64,000 nucleotides of DNA from Trametes villosa (taxonomy: Eukaryota > Basidiomycota > Agaricomycetes > Polyporales > Polyporaceae): positions 3,744,001 through 3,808,000 of the forward strand of contig PUDQ02000001.1 in the NCBI GenBank assembly GCA_002964805.2, read 5' to 3'. Shown here in pieces: positions 44,282 to 56,697 of the stretch. Below the pieces are notes generated by a model. It did no database searches. It was not told where the DNA came from and worked only from the letters and a program-made list of their open reading frames with translations. Position numbers and translations under genes: made by a program. Position 1 is the stretch's first letter. Every line of letters starts with the position of its first letter.

Positions 44282-44443
44282 CATTATGATCGCATTATAA
44301 GCCCGAGCCGAGGTTATAAGGTACATGGACTGCTCGTGAGCGGGCCAGCCGAGATTATAACTAACCTCAGCTCCTCATGATTATAACGCCCAGAATTACA
44401 AGCTATGTAGGCCGCCCAAGATCAGTATAAGGCGATTATAATG
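44282..44443. repeat. AT-rich 162 bp block with imperfect terminal inverted repeats
   Basis: CATTATGATCGC at 44282-44293 and GCGATTATAATG at 44432-44443 are inverted with 11 of 12 matches. Inside, ATTATAA or GTTATAA recurs five times in otherwise GC-rich surroundings. It could be a small MITE; no target duplication is evident. Confidence 0.35.
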
Positions 44444-47400
44444 TCGGCAAACGCGGAGTTTGTTTACAACCGCCTCGTAAGGCGATTCCGAAAGTTGCGA
44501 CAGCAGCCGCATCGCGGAACCAAACATCGCGCAGGTCTATAGCCAATCGCGATAGCCTCTGCCTTCGTATGTTTCCTATCCTTTCCGAAGCTCGCCTGTA
44601 CGGACCGGAATGCGGGCCAGGACAGGAGCCTTCGGGAAGCCGTCCTACGCCCGCGCGAGCCGGGAACGCTGCAAAGGAGAAATGTCGGAGGCTGACAATC
44701 ACAAGCAGCGGCGGCGCGCGACTCACCTGCGGTATTGCGACCGTGCGGCGGGTGCGAAGCCGCGCGTGGGCGCGAGTCCGCGGAGGTGCACGACGATGTA
44801 CCCTGAGGATGCGGTAATTGCTCGACCTCGGGACGCAGGCGGCGCTATTCTCGTCCTATGTTGCTCCCTGGTGGCGCGGCGGTTTTCATGCACCCGGATG
44901 ATTGGCCGGTGTGGGGTCAATGAGCAACGTATGTCATATGTCGTGGCCACGACGTCGGCGGCCCGTTTGTACGCCCACACCACCCCTGCAGTGCCGCGGC
45001 GTAGTGCCCGTGTCATTCATCGAACCCGATATACCACGGCATGTGGCGCAGCGTCTCATACGAACAGGGGTCACCGAGCTCGAGACATATCACCAGATAT
45101 GCTATCCTGCAGGACAACTTCAGCTATGCGGTAACTTCAGAAACCTGACATACTCAAACACAGAACAAATCCTCGTACCAAAATGGACCACTGCGCAGGA
45201 CGCTTGACGCCGTCTGCCTAGGGCTATATGACATGCCAGCTTCTCCCATGTCTAGGATCAGGTTTCACGAGCATCTGCATGACGACCCGACGCTTCTTCG
45301 GCGTTGAGCAGTCGGCCAAGACGACCTGAAGCAGCCAAGTGGCTGAATCCCGGCAACCCAGACGGCTGCTCTAAATCAGCCAGCGAATGTCTGTACAGTG
45401 CCTGATGCGCGAACGTGACCGTAGCACTGCCTGTGGCGGGGATGATCTATTGAAGCGTCAGCGTGAAGTATCAACGGAGGATCGCAGTCGCAACACGGAC
45501 GAGGTCCCAACACTGACGCACTCGGAGCATCTTGTCGAATTCTAGCAATGTAGCTGTGAACCTAGGTTCTGAGAGGCACGAACAACACTCACCATCCCGG
45601 AAGCAGTCCCACTGCGTCAAACAGCGGAGCCAAATCGTATTGGACAGTTGCGCGCCTGACATGTGCAACGCCGCAACTTTGCACGAGTCGCAGATATCCA
45701 CCTCCTGCATAACATGTGCCAGACATACCTGCACAAAACCACCCAGCTTCAGTAAAACGTAGGCAAACCCCATGAACGACACAAGATCACGAACCTAATC
45801 TTCCCCGCATCGCGCCTCCCTGTTCATCTCGTAACACGCAGCTGGGAACATCCCTTTCTCCGCGCCACGGGACGGCGCACGGTGTCCAGGCGGACCCAGC
45901 ACCCGCCGCCACCGGGGCCCAGCCGCGTGTTTCCCTACGTCTCATACGTCGGTGGACGTGCCGCTGTCAGTGCGCGAGGCTTGGGCGCGCGGCGCAGGGT
46001 CCCCCGCGCGACGAACACGCCGAGAAAGGTGGTGTGGTTCACTCGGGGGTGGGCTTCGCGCAGCGCGTACGCGTTTCCAGAGCGTCCTAGGCGTTCAGTG
46101 CGCGCTGTACGGCAGGAGGGATGCCTGGCCTAGACGGTGTCGTAGCACCCTTACCTTCCATGGGCCCACACTCCGACGTCGGCATATTGTTCAAGTTACC
46201 GGGCGTTGCCTGCAGTCCAGACGTTCTGTGCCGAGCGTAGAAATCCAGGCCGAGCGCTGCGTGGACAGCGGAGGCGCATATTCTCCCCCGAAGTTATGCG
46301 TTCGACGGCGTGCACGGTATCGAGCCCGACGTTGACCGCAGAACGTCCGGGGAGAGAAGCCCCGAGCTGAGCACAAAGCCACACCGACCACCTAACCCCG
46401 AGCCCGCCCGCCATTTCCCGCAATAGATGCAGTGGGACCGACGCCGCAGAAGCCGGAAGGAGAACCCTCGCCATCCGGAGAGATCCTGCGGGAGGCGCGA
46501 CACACCCGCCCGCGGAGTGCATAATCTGTAACACAACAGCGTCCGCGGAGTGATCAGTCCCGGTCAGCAGCGCATACAGTAACGTTAACAGAGCGCTCTG
46601 TCACTCACATGGACGTGGGCAGATGGGTGATTGGACGCGACGCTTGACGCACGGCGGCTGCGGTTGGGATATCTCCAGCTCAAACTGTGGGGCAATAGAG
46701 TTCGATGTTGCCAAACGCGCGTGCGGGGTCGGAGGTTGCGGGGCAGGTGCCTGCGTGCAGCGCTGATCCCGATGCCGGATCGTGGCCAGACGCGTGGCGG
46801 TCGCAGAAGCATGCGCGAGGGCAAGGCCCTTGACGCGTGGAAGCGGCAGCGGATGCGGTTGCGGTTCTGTTTGGGCGGATGAAAGGAGTCGGCGCCGAAG
46901 TACCTTCTATCCTTGGACGTCCTCGGAGCGCAGACTGTTACATTGCGTGTGTTGCTATTGAGCAGGTGGAGCGTCTGACGCTATATCTGTCAAGGAGAGT
47001 TCCGCGTCAGCGTCCAGAGTCCAGCATCGGCATACAAGCCACAGAGCAGCAGAAGCACGAACAAGTCCGGAGGCTGGAGTTCGCAGCCGAGCCCAGAGCT
47101 CGCGCATCGCTCATGCCGCTGTCCGTCGAAGAATCGGCAGCCCCAAGGCACAGCGGCAGGTAAGCTCGGGAGGAGCACCAGGGCGGCCCGCGTCCGCGCC
47201 GGCCGAGCTAGGAGCGTTGCGGCATCGCGGGGCAGGAATCTCATAGGCCTACAGGCCGCGAGCGCGATTCCAAGCCCTTCCGCGTCCACGCCGCATAGCT
47301 GCGCTGAACAGAGATGCCAGTGACATTGACGCGGATCCGGCACCAGCGCGCAACATGCTGTACCGTCCATCTGTCGTCCACCCTCGACCCCGCGTCCACG

Positions 47401-50400
47401 TCCAGGCCCACTCGCGACCAGGCGTGCCGCGCCTGCCTCTGAGTCCTGACCAGTGACACCTTCGCGCATGCAGTCAGCAAAGCGGGCAGCAGATGCATGC
47501 GAAGCCGGCCACGCACCGAAAGCGGGCAGCCGATATGTCATCTCAGGGCGGACGAGTTTAATATACCGAGCGCAGAAGCCGAAGCCCCCCCGCTCGCATC
47601 TCCTGTCCTGCCCCACATGGGCCTGTTCCCGCGTGGTCGACGGGGCTCTGGCACCCCTTGATGAACGGCGGGCTCGAGGTCGGCTTTACCCCGCGCTTCT
47701 CGAGCGCCGGTGGGGGCCGTGGGGCCCCGCCGCGTCAATGGCCACAATCCATTCAGTCGCACTGTTGCCTCAGGTGCACGGCCCCCGCGCCCAGGGTCGG
47801 AGGGTCCTGTCGCTGTCTGTCTCTGTCGCATCTCGCCGTCGCCCTGGACCTGAAGCTGTTGTCGTAACGCACTGCAGCCGGGGCCGGGCACGGGTCAGCC
47901 GCAGACATCGCAGCACCGGGGCTGGCAGGAGCGTACCTGCACTGGCGACCGCGCGCGCATGTGATGATCGCCGGGAGCAGCTTTCGCCCAAACGGGCGTG
48001 CGACGCGCACGCCGGGAACGGCAGCTGGAATGCGCGAAAGGTCGGGATGCGGAGTGCGTTTGCGCCCCGGGCGGTCAGCGGGCACGCGCGTGCCGTGCCG
48101 AGGACGCGCCGCGGGGTGCGTGCCCGCGTATGGGACGCGGAGGGCTGGGGGAGCGCTGCGGCGATCCTGTCGGCGAATGTCATCAGTGCGTCTGAGGTGC
48201 CCGCGGGCGTTTCGAGGGCTGCAAAACACTCAGGCTAGAGCCGTCGCTGGTGGAGGCGTTCATAGGCCTGGCGCGAGAAGCTGCCGCGGCGCTCCTGCAG
48301 GGGCAGTAGCGCTGCGGCAACCGACTAGAGCAGCGAATCTCCAGCACAGAAGGGGGTTTGCGTGATATTGTACGTCTTCGGGGGAGGACAGCTGATGCAT
48401 CGGCGATCGTTTCTCGTTTCTCCGCCTGCGAATCGGGACAAGTACATCGGCCGACGCGCGTCGAAGGCGGAATGTGGATGACGAGCGAGGGTCGCGACCG
48501 CGAAGACACCTCGGCAAGCAAGGTGGATGGGCGCGTAGATGCCTCGCATTGGTCATGACCGCCTTGAATGGGCGAAGTATCATACCGAAGGAGGTCACGG
48601 TGGGAGACGTCGAAGATGCAGCGGGGAGATACTAAAAGCCGGGCTGCTCGACAGCGGTCAGACGACCACGTTTGGCGTCCTGCGCCGTGCACGGAGACAA
48701 GGGTGACAAGGGCTGACACGCGCACTGAATTCAAAGGGCGCATGAGGTGCCGCCGAACGTTTGGACACTGAACTTACGACGCGATGCAATGCATGGCCAC
48801 ATCCAAAGCTGAATGCAGGACTGAATGTGGCTATACATCGCACTATGCATATGCCCAAAGCGGACGAGGGCGGCCATGCAAAGTTGCGGTCGGCGAAGCA
48901 TCTGTCCATGAGCTTGCGGATCACATCGCGCGGAAGGTTGTGTGGCAGATCTTGCGAGTTATCCCATCGAGGGATATATCCACGGATTCGGAGGGCGCTG
49001 TTGCTGGCGCCAAGCCGTTGGGGGGCCTTCGTTGTAACTCGCGATCGGATTGTATGTGTTCGCCGCATGAGGCCTGAGGGCTTGTATGCGCGATAGTGCG
49101 AGAGTTTGCCGCATAACTGACATGTGGCCGTAGACATCTATGGGTTTCCCCAAGTGCATTGCGCGGGTTCCCAGCAGCGACACGCTGATCGCGCGCTCGC
49201 GATCGCTGCGCTTCCTATTAGCTATACCTGGCGTACTCGGGCAAAGTCAGCAGACGGAACAACTAGCGACGGCGAGAAACGAGTGACGACGATGGCGGCC
49301 ACATGGCACGTACTTGCAAGATGGTGGGAGGCAGACCCTGGGTCGAGGCCCGCTGCCCATCGAAGCCGCCCCACAGCGCGTCGGTGTGCGCGAGGTGCCT
49401 GGGATCCCGGGGGTGCACCCCCAGCGCATCTGACCCCCGCGAGCACGTCCCCAGCACTTCTCCTATTCAATATGCAGCAGCGCGTGCGCTTCGTGAGGTG
49501 CCCAGTGCGAGAAGCTGTTGGCCAGAACGTCCGCGAGAGGAAGAAGAGGGAGGGTGCACTGCCAAGAGCGGAAAGCCGTCGCAGTTACGCTCGCTATCAG
49601 CGCTCCGCCACACACGCTACGCCGCTCGCCTGCGATGACGTCAAACCCGACAAGTGTGCCCGTCCTCGAGCTCGCTCCAACGCTGGCCCGCTCAACACGA
49701 TTCAGTGATCTCGATCGACTAACCTCCCGCTGTCGTTGATGCTTCCATCTTCGTACTTATCCCGCTCGTGTTCGCGTTCGTAGACGTTCTGTGAAAAGCA
49801 GAAGATCGCACGGCGAGCGCGGCGTCGCTTGACCGCCTTCCCGAACGACGGCTGAGAACCTTCGGACGGCGAGCCAATCACTTGCGAATCCGCGTTCCCT
49901 GATGCGCCTTCCCCCAGCGAATGTCGACTTCTTCCGTACGAGGGCGGCGGGCGGGGTACTTACTTGCACCGGGGCCCAGACTGCAAAACGCGAGAAACAC
50001 ACGGGTGCGGACCCAATGACAATAGCGCAAGCCCATGCATAAACCGCATCCGTTCATTCGCCCGCCCGTCCGTGCATATGATAGGACCGCGACGTCGGGG
50101 AGATACATGAGACATACGGAGACACCCCCCGCGCCGGGAGTCTGAGACTGCACGAACGCGCAGCGGCAGATGGCCCGCCGGCCAGTCTCGAGTCTCGAGC
50201 TCATTTCCACAGTGGCATCACCGGTTCCACACTAGGCAGCCCGGTGCGCGTGCACCCTCGCCTGCCTTTCCCATCGCGCCCCGCCGGAGTTCGAGTCTGA
50301 GTTCGGCGAGTCTGAGATGCAGCACGGATGGCGGATGGCGGAAGAAGATCTCTCGCCCGCTGGCCCTGCGCGCAGCGTTCCTCCCGCATCCCGAGCGCGG

Positions 50401-50640
50401 GCGCCCGCGTGGCGGCCACAGTCCAGAGCAGCACCGTCCCCACCCTCAAACACCCCTGTGCGCGCGATAGCCAATTTGGCGCGCCGCCGCCGTTCGCAAC
50501 GTCGCTGCGTAGGGCCTCGGGAGGCCTGCAGGCTCCAAACCCGGTTGGCTGAATATATCCTAACGCTCGCGTACCTCCCACTGCCGCCCATTGGCCCGCG
50601 CGCCCGCTGCTTGAGTTCGGAGGAAGCACATGCATACGCA
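44444..50640. other. Gene-poor GC-rich region
   Basis: 6.2 kb with no protein I can identify. The longest open frame (47453-48238, plus) is rich in Arg, Ala and Gly, overlaps open frames on the other strand and shows no motif, as expected by chance at this GC content. One short minus-strand frame is listed separately at 45471. No tRNA or rRNA was seen. Confidence 0.45.
45471..45782 (-). CDS. Short ORF, possible gene fragment
   Basis: 103 codons from ATG 45782, less Arg/Ala-biased than its surroundings. A possible 51 bp intron (GTGAGT ... TGCTAG) would join CLTQWDCFRDG to EFDKMLRVRQCWDLV in frame; because it is a multiple of three, the frame is open either way. No family is recognised. It may be a chance ORF or the end of a decayed gene. 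Confidence 0.2.
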   Translation of the reverse strand: MSFMGFAYVLLKLGGFVQVCLAHVMQEVDICDSCKVAALHMSGAQLSNTIWLRCLTQWDCFRDGECCSCLSEPRFTATLLEFDKMLRVRQCWDLVRVATAILR

Positions 50641-50642
50641 TA

Positions 50643-51210
50643 CAGTCGACACCGTTATAACCCATACCCCTCATAACCCATAACCTGTCAAAAACCATAC
50701 ATTTTTGGCCTTCCCGACTCGGGAAAGGGGGAAATCGACCCCATAACCCATGATCCTGTCAAACCCCATACCCCATACCTATTTGGAGGAAAAACCCATA
50801 GGTTTATGGGACCTCATAAGGCAGTTTACTGACTGAACAGTGGTATTTGCTCATCGAGATCCAAACTTTGCGCCTGAAACAGATATTTGCGATAACATCG
50901 AGGGCATTCTGGTCCAAATCTGGTCCTCCGGTCTTTAGGCGCCTGTGTAAGCGCGCAATGTCGCTCACCAACATACCCTCCACGGATCGATTCTGGTGGC
51001 CAAGGGGTCTCAATAAAGAACCTACTATGCGACACAACTTGCTCAAGCGGAGCACAGTGAATTTCTGGCCGCGCCCGACTTATACTCAATGGGCGCTTGG
51101 TAAGGGGTATGTGGGCGCCAAACGGGCGCTAACTCTGGTAACCCATAACCCGTGATAACCCATACTTTGGGGCCCTTCCCAAAAGGTATGGGTTATAACG
51201 GTGTCGACTG
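50643..51210. mobile_element. Tc1/mariner-like MITE, 568 bp, flanked by TA
   Basis: Perfect terminal inverted repeats of 26 bp, starting CAGTCGACACCGTTATAACC, lie at 50643-50668 and 51185-51210. TA lies immediately outside both ends (50641-50642 and 51211-51212), the target duplication of Tc1/mariner-type transposons. CAGT at the tip fits the same group. Multiple copies of ATAACCCAT near both ends may be transposase-binding sites. There is no transposase ORF, so it is non-autonomous. Confidence 0.85.
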
Positions 51211-51212
51211 TA

Positions 51213-54200
51213 ATTTTGAGCGCACCCGACGTCGCTGCAGGGGACCACCCCCGCTTGCACGATCGACCGACCGCTCTCGCCTCGGCCCTCGTCCACCAGG
51301 ACGACCGGGTGCGCGCGTCGCACGCGCACGCCCGGGGCCGCCGCCACCATCTCGCGACGCGCCCCTCCCCCTCCCGCCCCGGAATCGGCGGGCGGGCGCG
51401 GGCGCCAGATACGATCGCTACCCGCCCCGGACCCCCGCCCTGGGCCCTGGACGCGCCTTCCGCATCCGGCGCCGCGCCCTGCAAACCTCGCGCCCCGTCC
51501 ACGATGCGGTGATCAACCCAAGTGACAAGTGAGTGCGGTCCTGAGGCCCGCGCTGCGAATCGATCGACCGCTGACATCGAACGTACCATCGGGCGATCGA
51601 GATGGCGAGTGCGCGATTGATGCAGGTGCGCGCCGCCCCCGACCGCCAGCCAGCCAGCCACTCAGAGAGGCTTTCGCGCGCGCCCCCGAGCCTCGGAACT
51701 CGGGGGGAGTTGGGGACCGGAGGTGGTCGATCGTTAGCGTTGCGAAGTGACAAGTCCCCCGCGCCGTTCCTGGGCACACCGACGACGAGTTACAGGGCGA
51801 GGGCGAGGGCGCAGGCTAAATCGAGCCCGACGCGCCCGCCGCGGGTGGCGGGTGGCGGCGTCTGGGTCCTGTCCCTGGCTTTGTGCTGGGCCGACGTCAA
51901 CTGGGATGTGGCGGCGGGATGCATATGTTCGTAAGGGACAAGGCGGGCGCGGCTGACGCGGGATGCGCTTGCGGGACCGTCTTGGGCAGCGGCGGGAGGG
52001 GATTTAGACTTGGCCGACGTGCCCGCCGCCGCCCGCCTTGCAGAAGGGGCGGGCTCACGCTCACGCGCCATCGCGATCCCATCCTTGCACGTCGAGCACG
52101 GGGGCGTTCCAATCTGGAGGTGGTGTAAGTATTTAGGTGCAAGGTGATCGGGACTGGGGAACTTGGAAGTGCGTTTCATTTCCGGAAACGTCACTCACCT
52201 GGCCCGCCACAGCGTGATATTGATATTCCTCCCAGACCGCGGCGGCGCGTGAAGGGGAGAAAAACATAGGCAGCCGCTAGCTCGGTCGCGTATGCGACAC
52301 GACGCGATCGAGCGCGCCCGAGTCCGTGTTTGTTTCGCCGGGGCCACGCCGACGTTAAACTTGGAACTTGGAGCGCGAGCCTCGAGCTGTTGCTGCCGAT
52401 CGAGTGCTCGTCATTTGCTAGCCAGGCCGGCCCCGCGACGAAGGTTAACCCAATATTCACCAACGTGCGGGAATCAAGTGTTGTCAGACGTCGAAGAGGA
52501 GCAGCAGCTCGTCACCAAGCTATGGTTAACCCGCCGGGGACCTGGAAGCGACAGCCTTCAAGCTATGACAGAAGCCAGACGGCCTCCGGGTCGACGTCGG
52601 TGTCGGCGTCCTCTATCGAATCGAACGTTTTGTTCGCCGGGATATCTGTAGACGGTATTCAGCGGCCCCGGACCGGGACCGAGAGATAGTCTCCAGAGGC
52701 CCTGAGAGATGCCGCCTTCCACCTAAGCTTCCGGCGCCACGCTTCTGCAGGAGGTGGCAATCGTGAGGCGGCTGGAGGAGGCTGACGCGCTGGGCAAGCC
52801 TCGAGCCTCGAACATGGAGCGCGAGGGGGAGATCTGTCGAATTAGCAGCTACAATACCGTATACGCGCACCTGCGTCATGCACATCAAATTCGTCGCGTC
52901 TCGACTCTCGTATCCTGTATACCAGGATGGGCTCCACAACATACCGCGCGCATGATGCAGCAGCCGCTGTACTCGCGACTCGCGACTCGCGACCGGCGAC
53001 CCGGGGTGCCCGCGCTAGTCCGAGTGTGAGCTCATGAGTCTCACAGCACTCACCAGGCAACGCCGACGTCATCAGCGTGTATCGCGTTGCTAGTGCGCGC
53101 GCGTACCGAGTCGCCGTACGTTCGTATCCAATTGCCTATCCGCGCTCCACAGGTGCGCGCGCACGCAGCGGCCTGGGCCTGCGCCGCGAGCTTGTCCTTG
53201 TCCGCCGCCGCGTGCTATTCAGTTATCCAGTCCCGCGCCCGCTGCCCACATCCACTGGCACTCCGTCCGCCGCTGCCGAGTCTTGAGCTTGCTGCTTGAG
53301 TTCCGGGGCTGACACGGCGGCGGCCTCGTGCACGACCCTGTAACGCCCTGCGAGCCTCCGCGACGGCGTGATCCGCCAGTGCGTCACTCCGGCGGAAGGT
53401 ACCCCCAAGTGAGCGAATGTCAAATGAGCGAATGAACGAAGGGGCGAATGAATGAACGCGCTCACCGAAGGTTGCAATAATGCACCATACCCCGCGCGCG
53501 CGGCCCAGGCCTGGCCTGTCCTTACTCGCCGCGTCGCGCGATCGGAATGAACGTCGTACATGCAAGTCAACGAATGCGGCGCAGACGTCATGCCCCCCGC
53601 AATTAATGCTCGAAATTGAGGGGGGCGCGCACAATCACGCAAGCACGCAAGGGCCCGATGTTTGTCTGTACACGTCGTTTCATTACGGTGCATCCTATCG
53701 TACTAATGGACATAAAGCGACGAATAACGTTGAGCGTGTGCATGAACACTGTGACTGTCGTACACGCGCGCCCCCCTGCCTGCGCGGGCGGGCGCGCGAC
53801 CGAATAACACCAGTGGGAGAGGGCAGTCCGTGCGAGTCCTGCGCGAATCATCCATCGTGTGCGTGCGGTATCGAGGATGTGAGGATGTGGGGGGAAGAGG
53901 GAGTTAGGCGGGGCGGTAGAGTAGGTGCGGATGGGGATGCGATTGTGCGATGCGATGAGGATGATGCGGGTGTGCGAGCGATGCAAGGCGAGAATGGTGC
54001 GCGAGGAGGGGCCGGATGCGTGCGGGACAGGATGGGACGAGGCGGGATGGCTAGTGGTACACGATGAAACCAAGAAGGCACAAAGCGAGCAAACATGGAC
54101 AACGAAACAAAACAACAGGCGAATAAGTACGCGGTTCGTGGTCGTACACCCAGCGAGACGAGACGAGGGGAACCAAAGCGAGCGAACGGGAATCGGGGAG

Positions 54201-54863
54201 GGGATCCGGGAGAGGCGAGAGAGACCAAAGGAGCGTCGGGTGGCGGGCGTATACCGATACAGGAATATACACGTCCCCGACTGAACGGGGCGAAGGTCGG
54301 CGCGGGCGCGGCGGCGGACCCGAGAGACGCGAGAGCGGCCTTGCCCCAGCGCGAGCGGTGGTGGTACAGATAATATACACGTCGACGTATCTCACATTTT
54401 GTGTCGCGCTGGGCGCGCGCGTGCGCAGCATCGGGGAGGCGGCGATTACGGTGGGGCGATGCGGCGGCGGACGCGGCGGAGTAGGCGGGTCGTAGCGTAG
54501 TCGAGTATAGCACGTTAGGGTACGTTAGACCGGCGGCGGGCGTTAGGGTAGGAGTAGCAGGGGGTACGGGTAGGCGACAGCGAGCATGCGACGACGGCGA
54601 ATAACTCATGGGGGGAGGCGTGGCGGGCGGGGCGAGTTCGTGAGGAGGCGATGCAGGCCACCGGGAGGCGGCGGGGTATGGCGCGGCGGCGGGCGGAGAG
54701 GTATCGAGGTATCGACAGGGGTATGGGTGTGATGCTGGTATGGGACTAGGGACAATGCGATGATGGTATGCAAATGCCGGATATTGAGGTGCAGATGGGG
54801 GATGATAGACGCGATGGCGACGATACCTCGCCCGCCGTCGCAGTGTGGATGAGCTCGCAGCGC
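51213..54863. other. Gene-poor region and 3' flank of the Ecl1-like gene
   Basis: 3.6 kb without a supported gene. Small tandem repeats occur (ACTCGCG units at about 52973; GAGCGAATG-like units at 53410-53455). From about 53870 to 54740 the plus strand is strongly G-rich; this includes the expected 3' untranslated region of the minus-strand gene. Confidence 0.45.
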
Positions 54864-56697
54864 TCAGTTACGCGCGCCGCCGAAGAGGAAGAGACGCTTG
54901 ATGGGCTCGTACACCTCGACCTCGACCTCGACCTCCTTCTCGACGCCGTCGACGATCTGCTTCTCCATGCGCTTCTCGATCTTCGGACGGCGAGGCATCA
55001 CTGGGTAAGTGAAGGCCTCGGAGTCGTAGCTCCAAGAGCGATCTGCAGGAAAAGAATGATGAGAACAAAGAAGCTACACGATGTGCTAGACGACTCACTG
55101 TTGGGAGGCATCCGTTGAGTAGGAGCGGGCAGAGAGCAGACCGCCGCACGAGCGACCTCGAGCTCGTCCTCGTCGCTCTGGGTCTCCACCGTGTCCACGC
55201 TCGCGTCGCTGTTCTGGCGACTGAGGGGACTGCGCACGCGGCCAGCCATAGAGCCGGTCGTGCTGAGAGTGGCGCTGGCGCTGCTCCAGGAGTAGCCCGA
55301 GGCGCCGTCCATGTTGGACATGCTCGAGTTCGTACGCCGCATCTTCACGTTGGGAACGAGAAGGCGACCTTCCGCACCGGGCTGCACGAGGGAGACCTCG
55401 CGAGCGAGTGCCGAGCGGGTAGAGCCGGTGGGGGAGGTAGAGAGACCCCGCGACTGGTTGTGGAGAGATGTGCGAGACTCTGAACGGCGAGTGAACGACG
55501 CCGAGTACTGCTTGTACATCTTCTCGGTGGAGGGGTCCATGACGCGCGCGGGGAGAGACGAGGTGGAGGAGCTGCGGTTGGGCATCGCCTCCGTTGCGGG
55601 CTTGTTCTCGCCGAGAGTGGAGTGAACACCGCGCGAGCGATGAGGGCTCGCGACGTACGTGCCATACGCGCGCTCAGCAGCCTCGTCGGCGTCGACGCGA
55701 GTGAAGTCGCGTGGTGGCGCAAGGCCGTAAACGCTCGCGCGCCACGCCTGAGAGCCGTCAGTCCATCCGGGGATGGGCTTGTTGTCGTCCTCAGCGTCGC
55801 TCTGGACCGGCAAGCCCCACGAGGAACGCTTCGGCTTCTCGGGGCAGAGCGCGGCCTGGATGCGGCGCGCCGCCATCATAACGCCGCCCTCGAAGCGAGG
55901 GGCGGGCGCAGGCGCGGCAGGCTTCGTCGCCTTGGGAGTGAAGGGAAGCGGTGGGGGAAGGGGCGCGAAGTTGTAGATAGCGGAGAGGCGTTGGTACGCT
56001 TCCTCGTGCGCGTTGGCCTTGCGGGGCGTCGCATGCGCGGAGGTGGTAGTCGCGGTGGGGGAAGCAATGGAGGAGCGCGACTCCAGCGAAGAGCCGCTTG
56101 ACGAATCGCTGTCGTCGTTCACCGACTGAGCCTTGGAGAAGGAGTTATGAGGTACTGGAGGGTACTGGGGGGAAGCGCATCGGTCGGGGTTGTAGTTGAT
56201 ATCGAAAGCGCTGTGGTTGGCTTGGAGGTCGAGCAGGCGACACTCGTCGGAGCAGTAGAGGGGAACCGGGGAGGGGTCGATGATAGAGCGCTGGCGAGCG
56301 GGAGCCACTGGCTTGGAGGGCGCGGCCTCTGCGTCGGACTTCGGCGCGGGTGCGGGGGATGCGTCCTTTGTCGGGGAGCGCTTGATGGTGCCGTTGGGCT
56401 TGACGCGACCTGTGCCGTGGACGAGGCCTGCTGCCCTGGGGCGGATGGTGCCGGTCTTACCGCGGGTAAGACGGGGGTGCGCATCCTGCTGTTGCGCGGG
56501 CTTGGGCTCTGGATGGATTGTTAGCGGGAGGACAAAGGGAGGCGCGCGGGGGAGTGCTCACGAGCGGCGGCGGGCGCGGTGGGCGCGGGGGCGGGGAGCT
56601 GGGCGGGGAGGGCAGGGAGGAGGATGCGCTTGGGGACGATCTGGCGCGAGCAGACGGGACACCAGACAGAATCGAAGGGGATGTCCACACAATCCAT
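54864..56697 (-). CDS. Ecl1-like (life-span regulatory factor family) zinc-binding protein, 3 exons
   Basis: Exons 56697-56562, 56508-55099 and 55042-54864 join in frame to 574 aa across 53 and 56 bp introns. Residues 13-17 give CPVCS and a later block gives PLYCSDECRLLDLQ, the cysteine signature of the fungal Ecl1/2/3 family, whose fission-yeast members extend chronological life span and respond to nutrient stress, probably as zinc-binding regulators. Between the two halves lies a low-complexity linker of about 75 residues. The remaining 430 residues are Ser-rich and probably disordered, with short conserved-looking blocks (WTDGSQAWRASVYGL, GYSWSS, NRSWSYDSEAFTYPVMP) and a C-terminus EVYEPIKRLFLFGG. 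Yeast members are much shorter, so this is the long basidiomycete form. No symbol is assigned because orthology within Ecl1/2/3 is unclear. Confidence 0.8.

Noticed and set aside
47453..48238. Plus-strand ORF of 261 codons
   Set aside because: Arg/Ala/Gly-biased, overlapped by equally long frames on the minus strand, no motif; expected by chance at high GC.
50661..50795. CCCATAACCCATAACC-like runs resembling telomeric repeats
   Set aside because: They are subterminal repeats of the TA-flanked MITE and differ from TTAGGG; no tandem array.
53848..54609. Minus-strand ORF of 253 codons downstream of the Ecl1-like gene
   Set aside because: Low-complexity Ser/Pro/Arg/Ala composition; it lies in the expected 3' untranslated region and its composition mirrors the strand skew.
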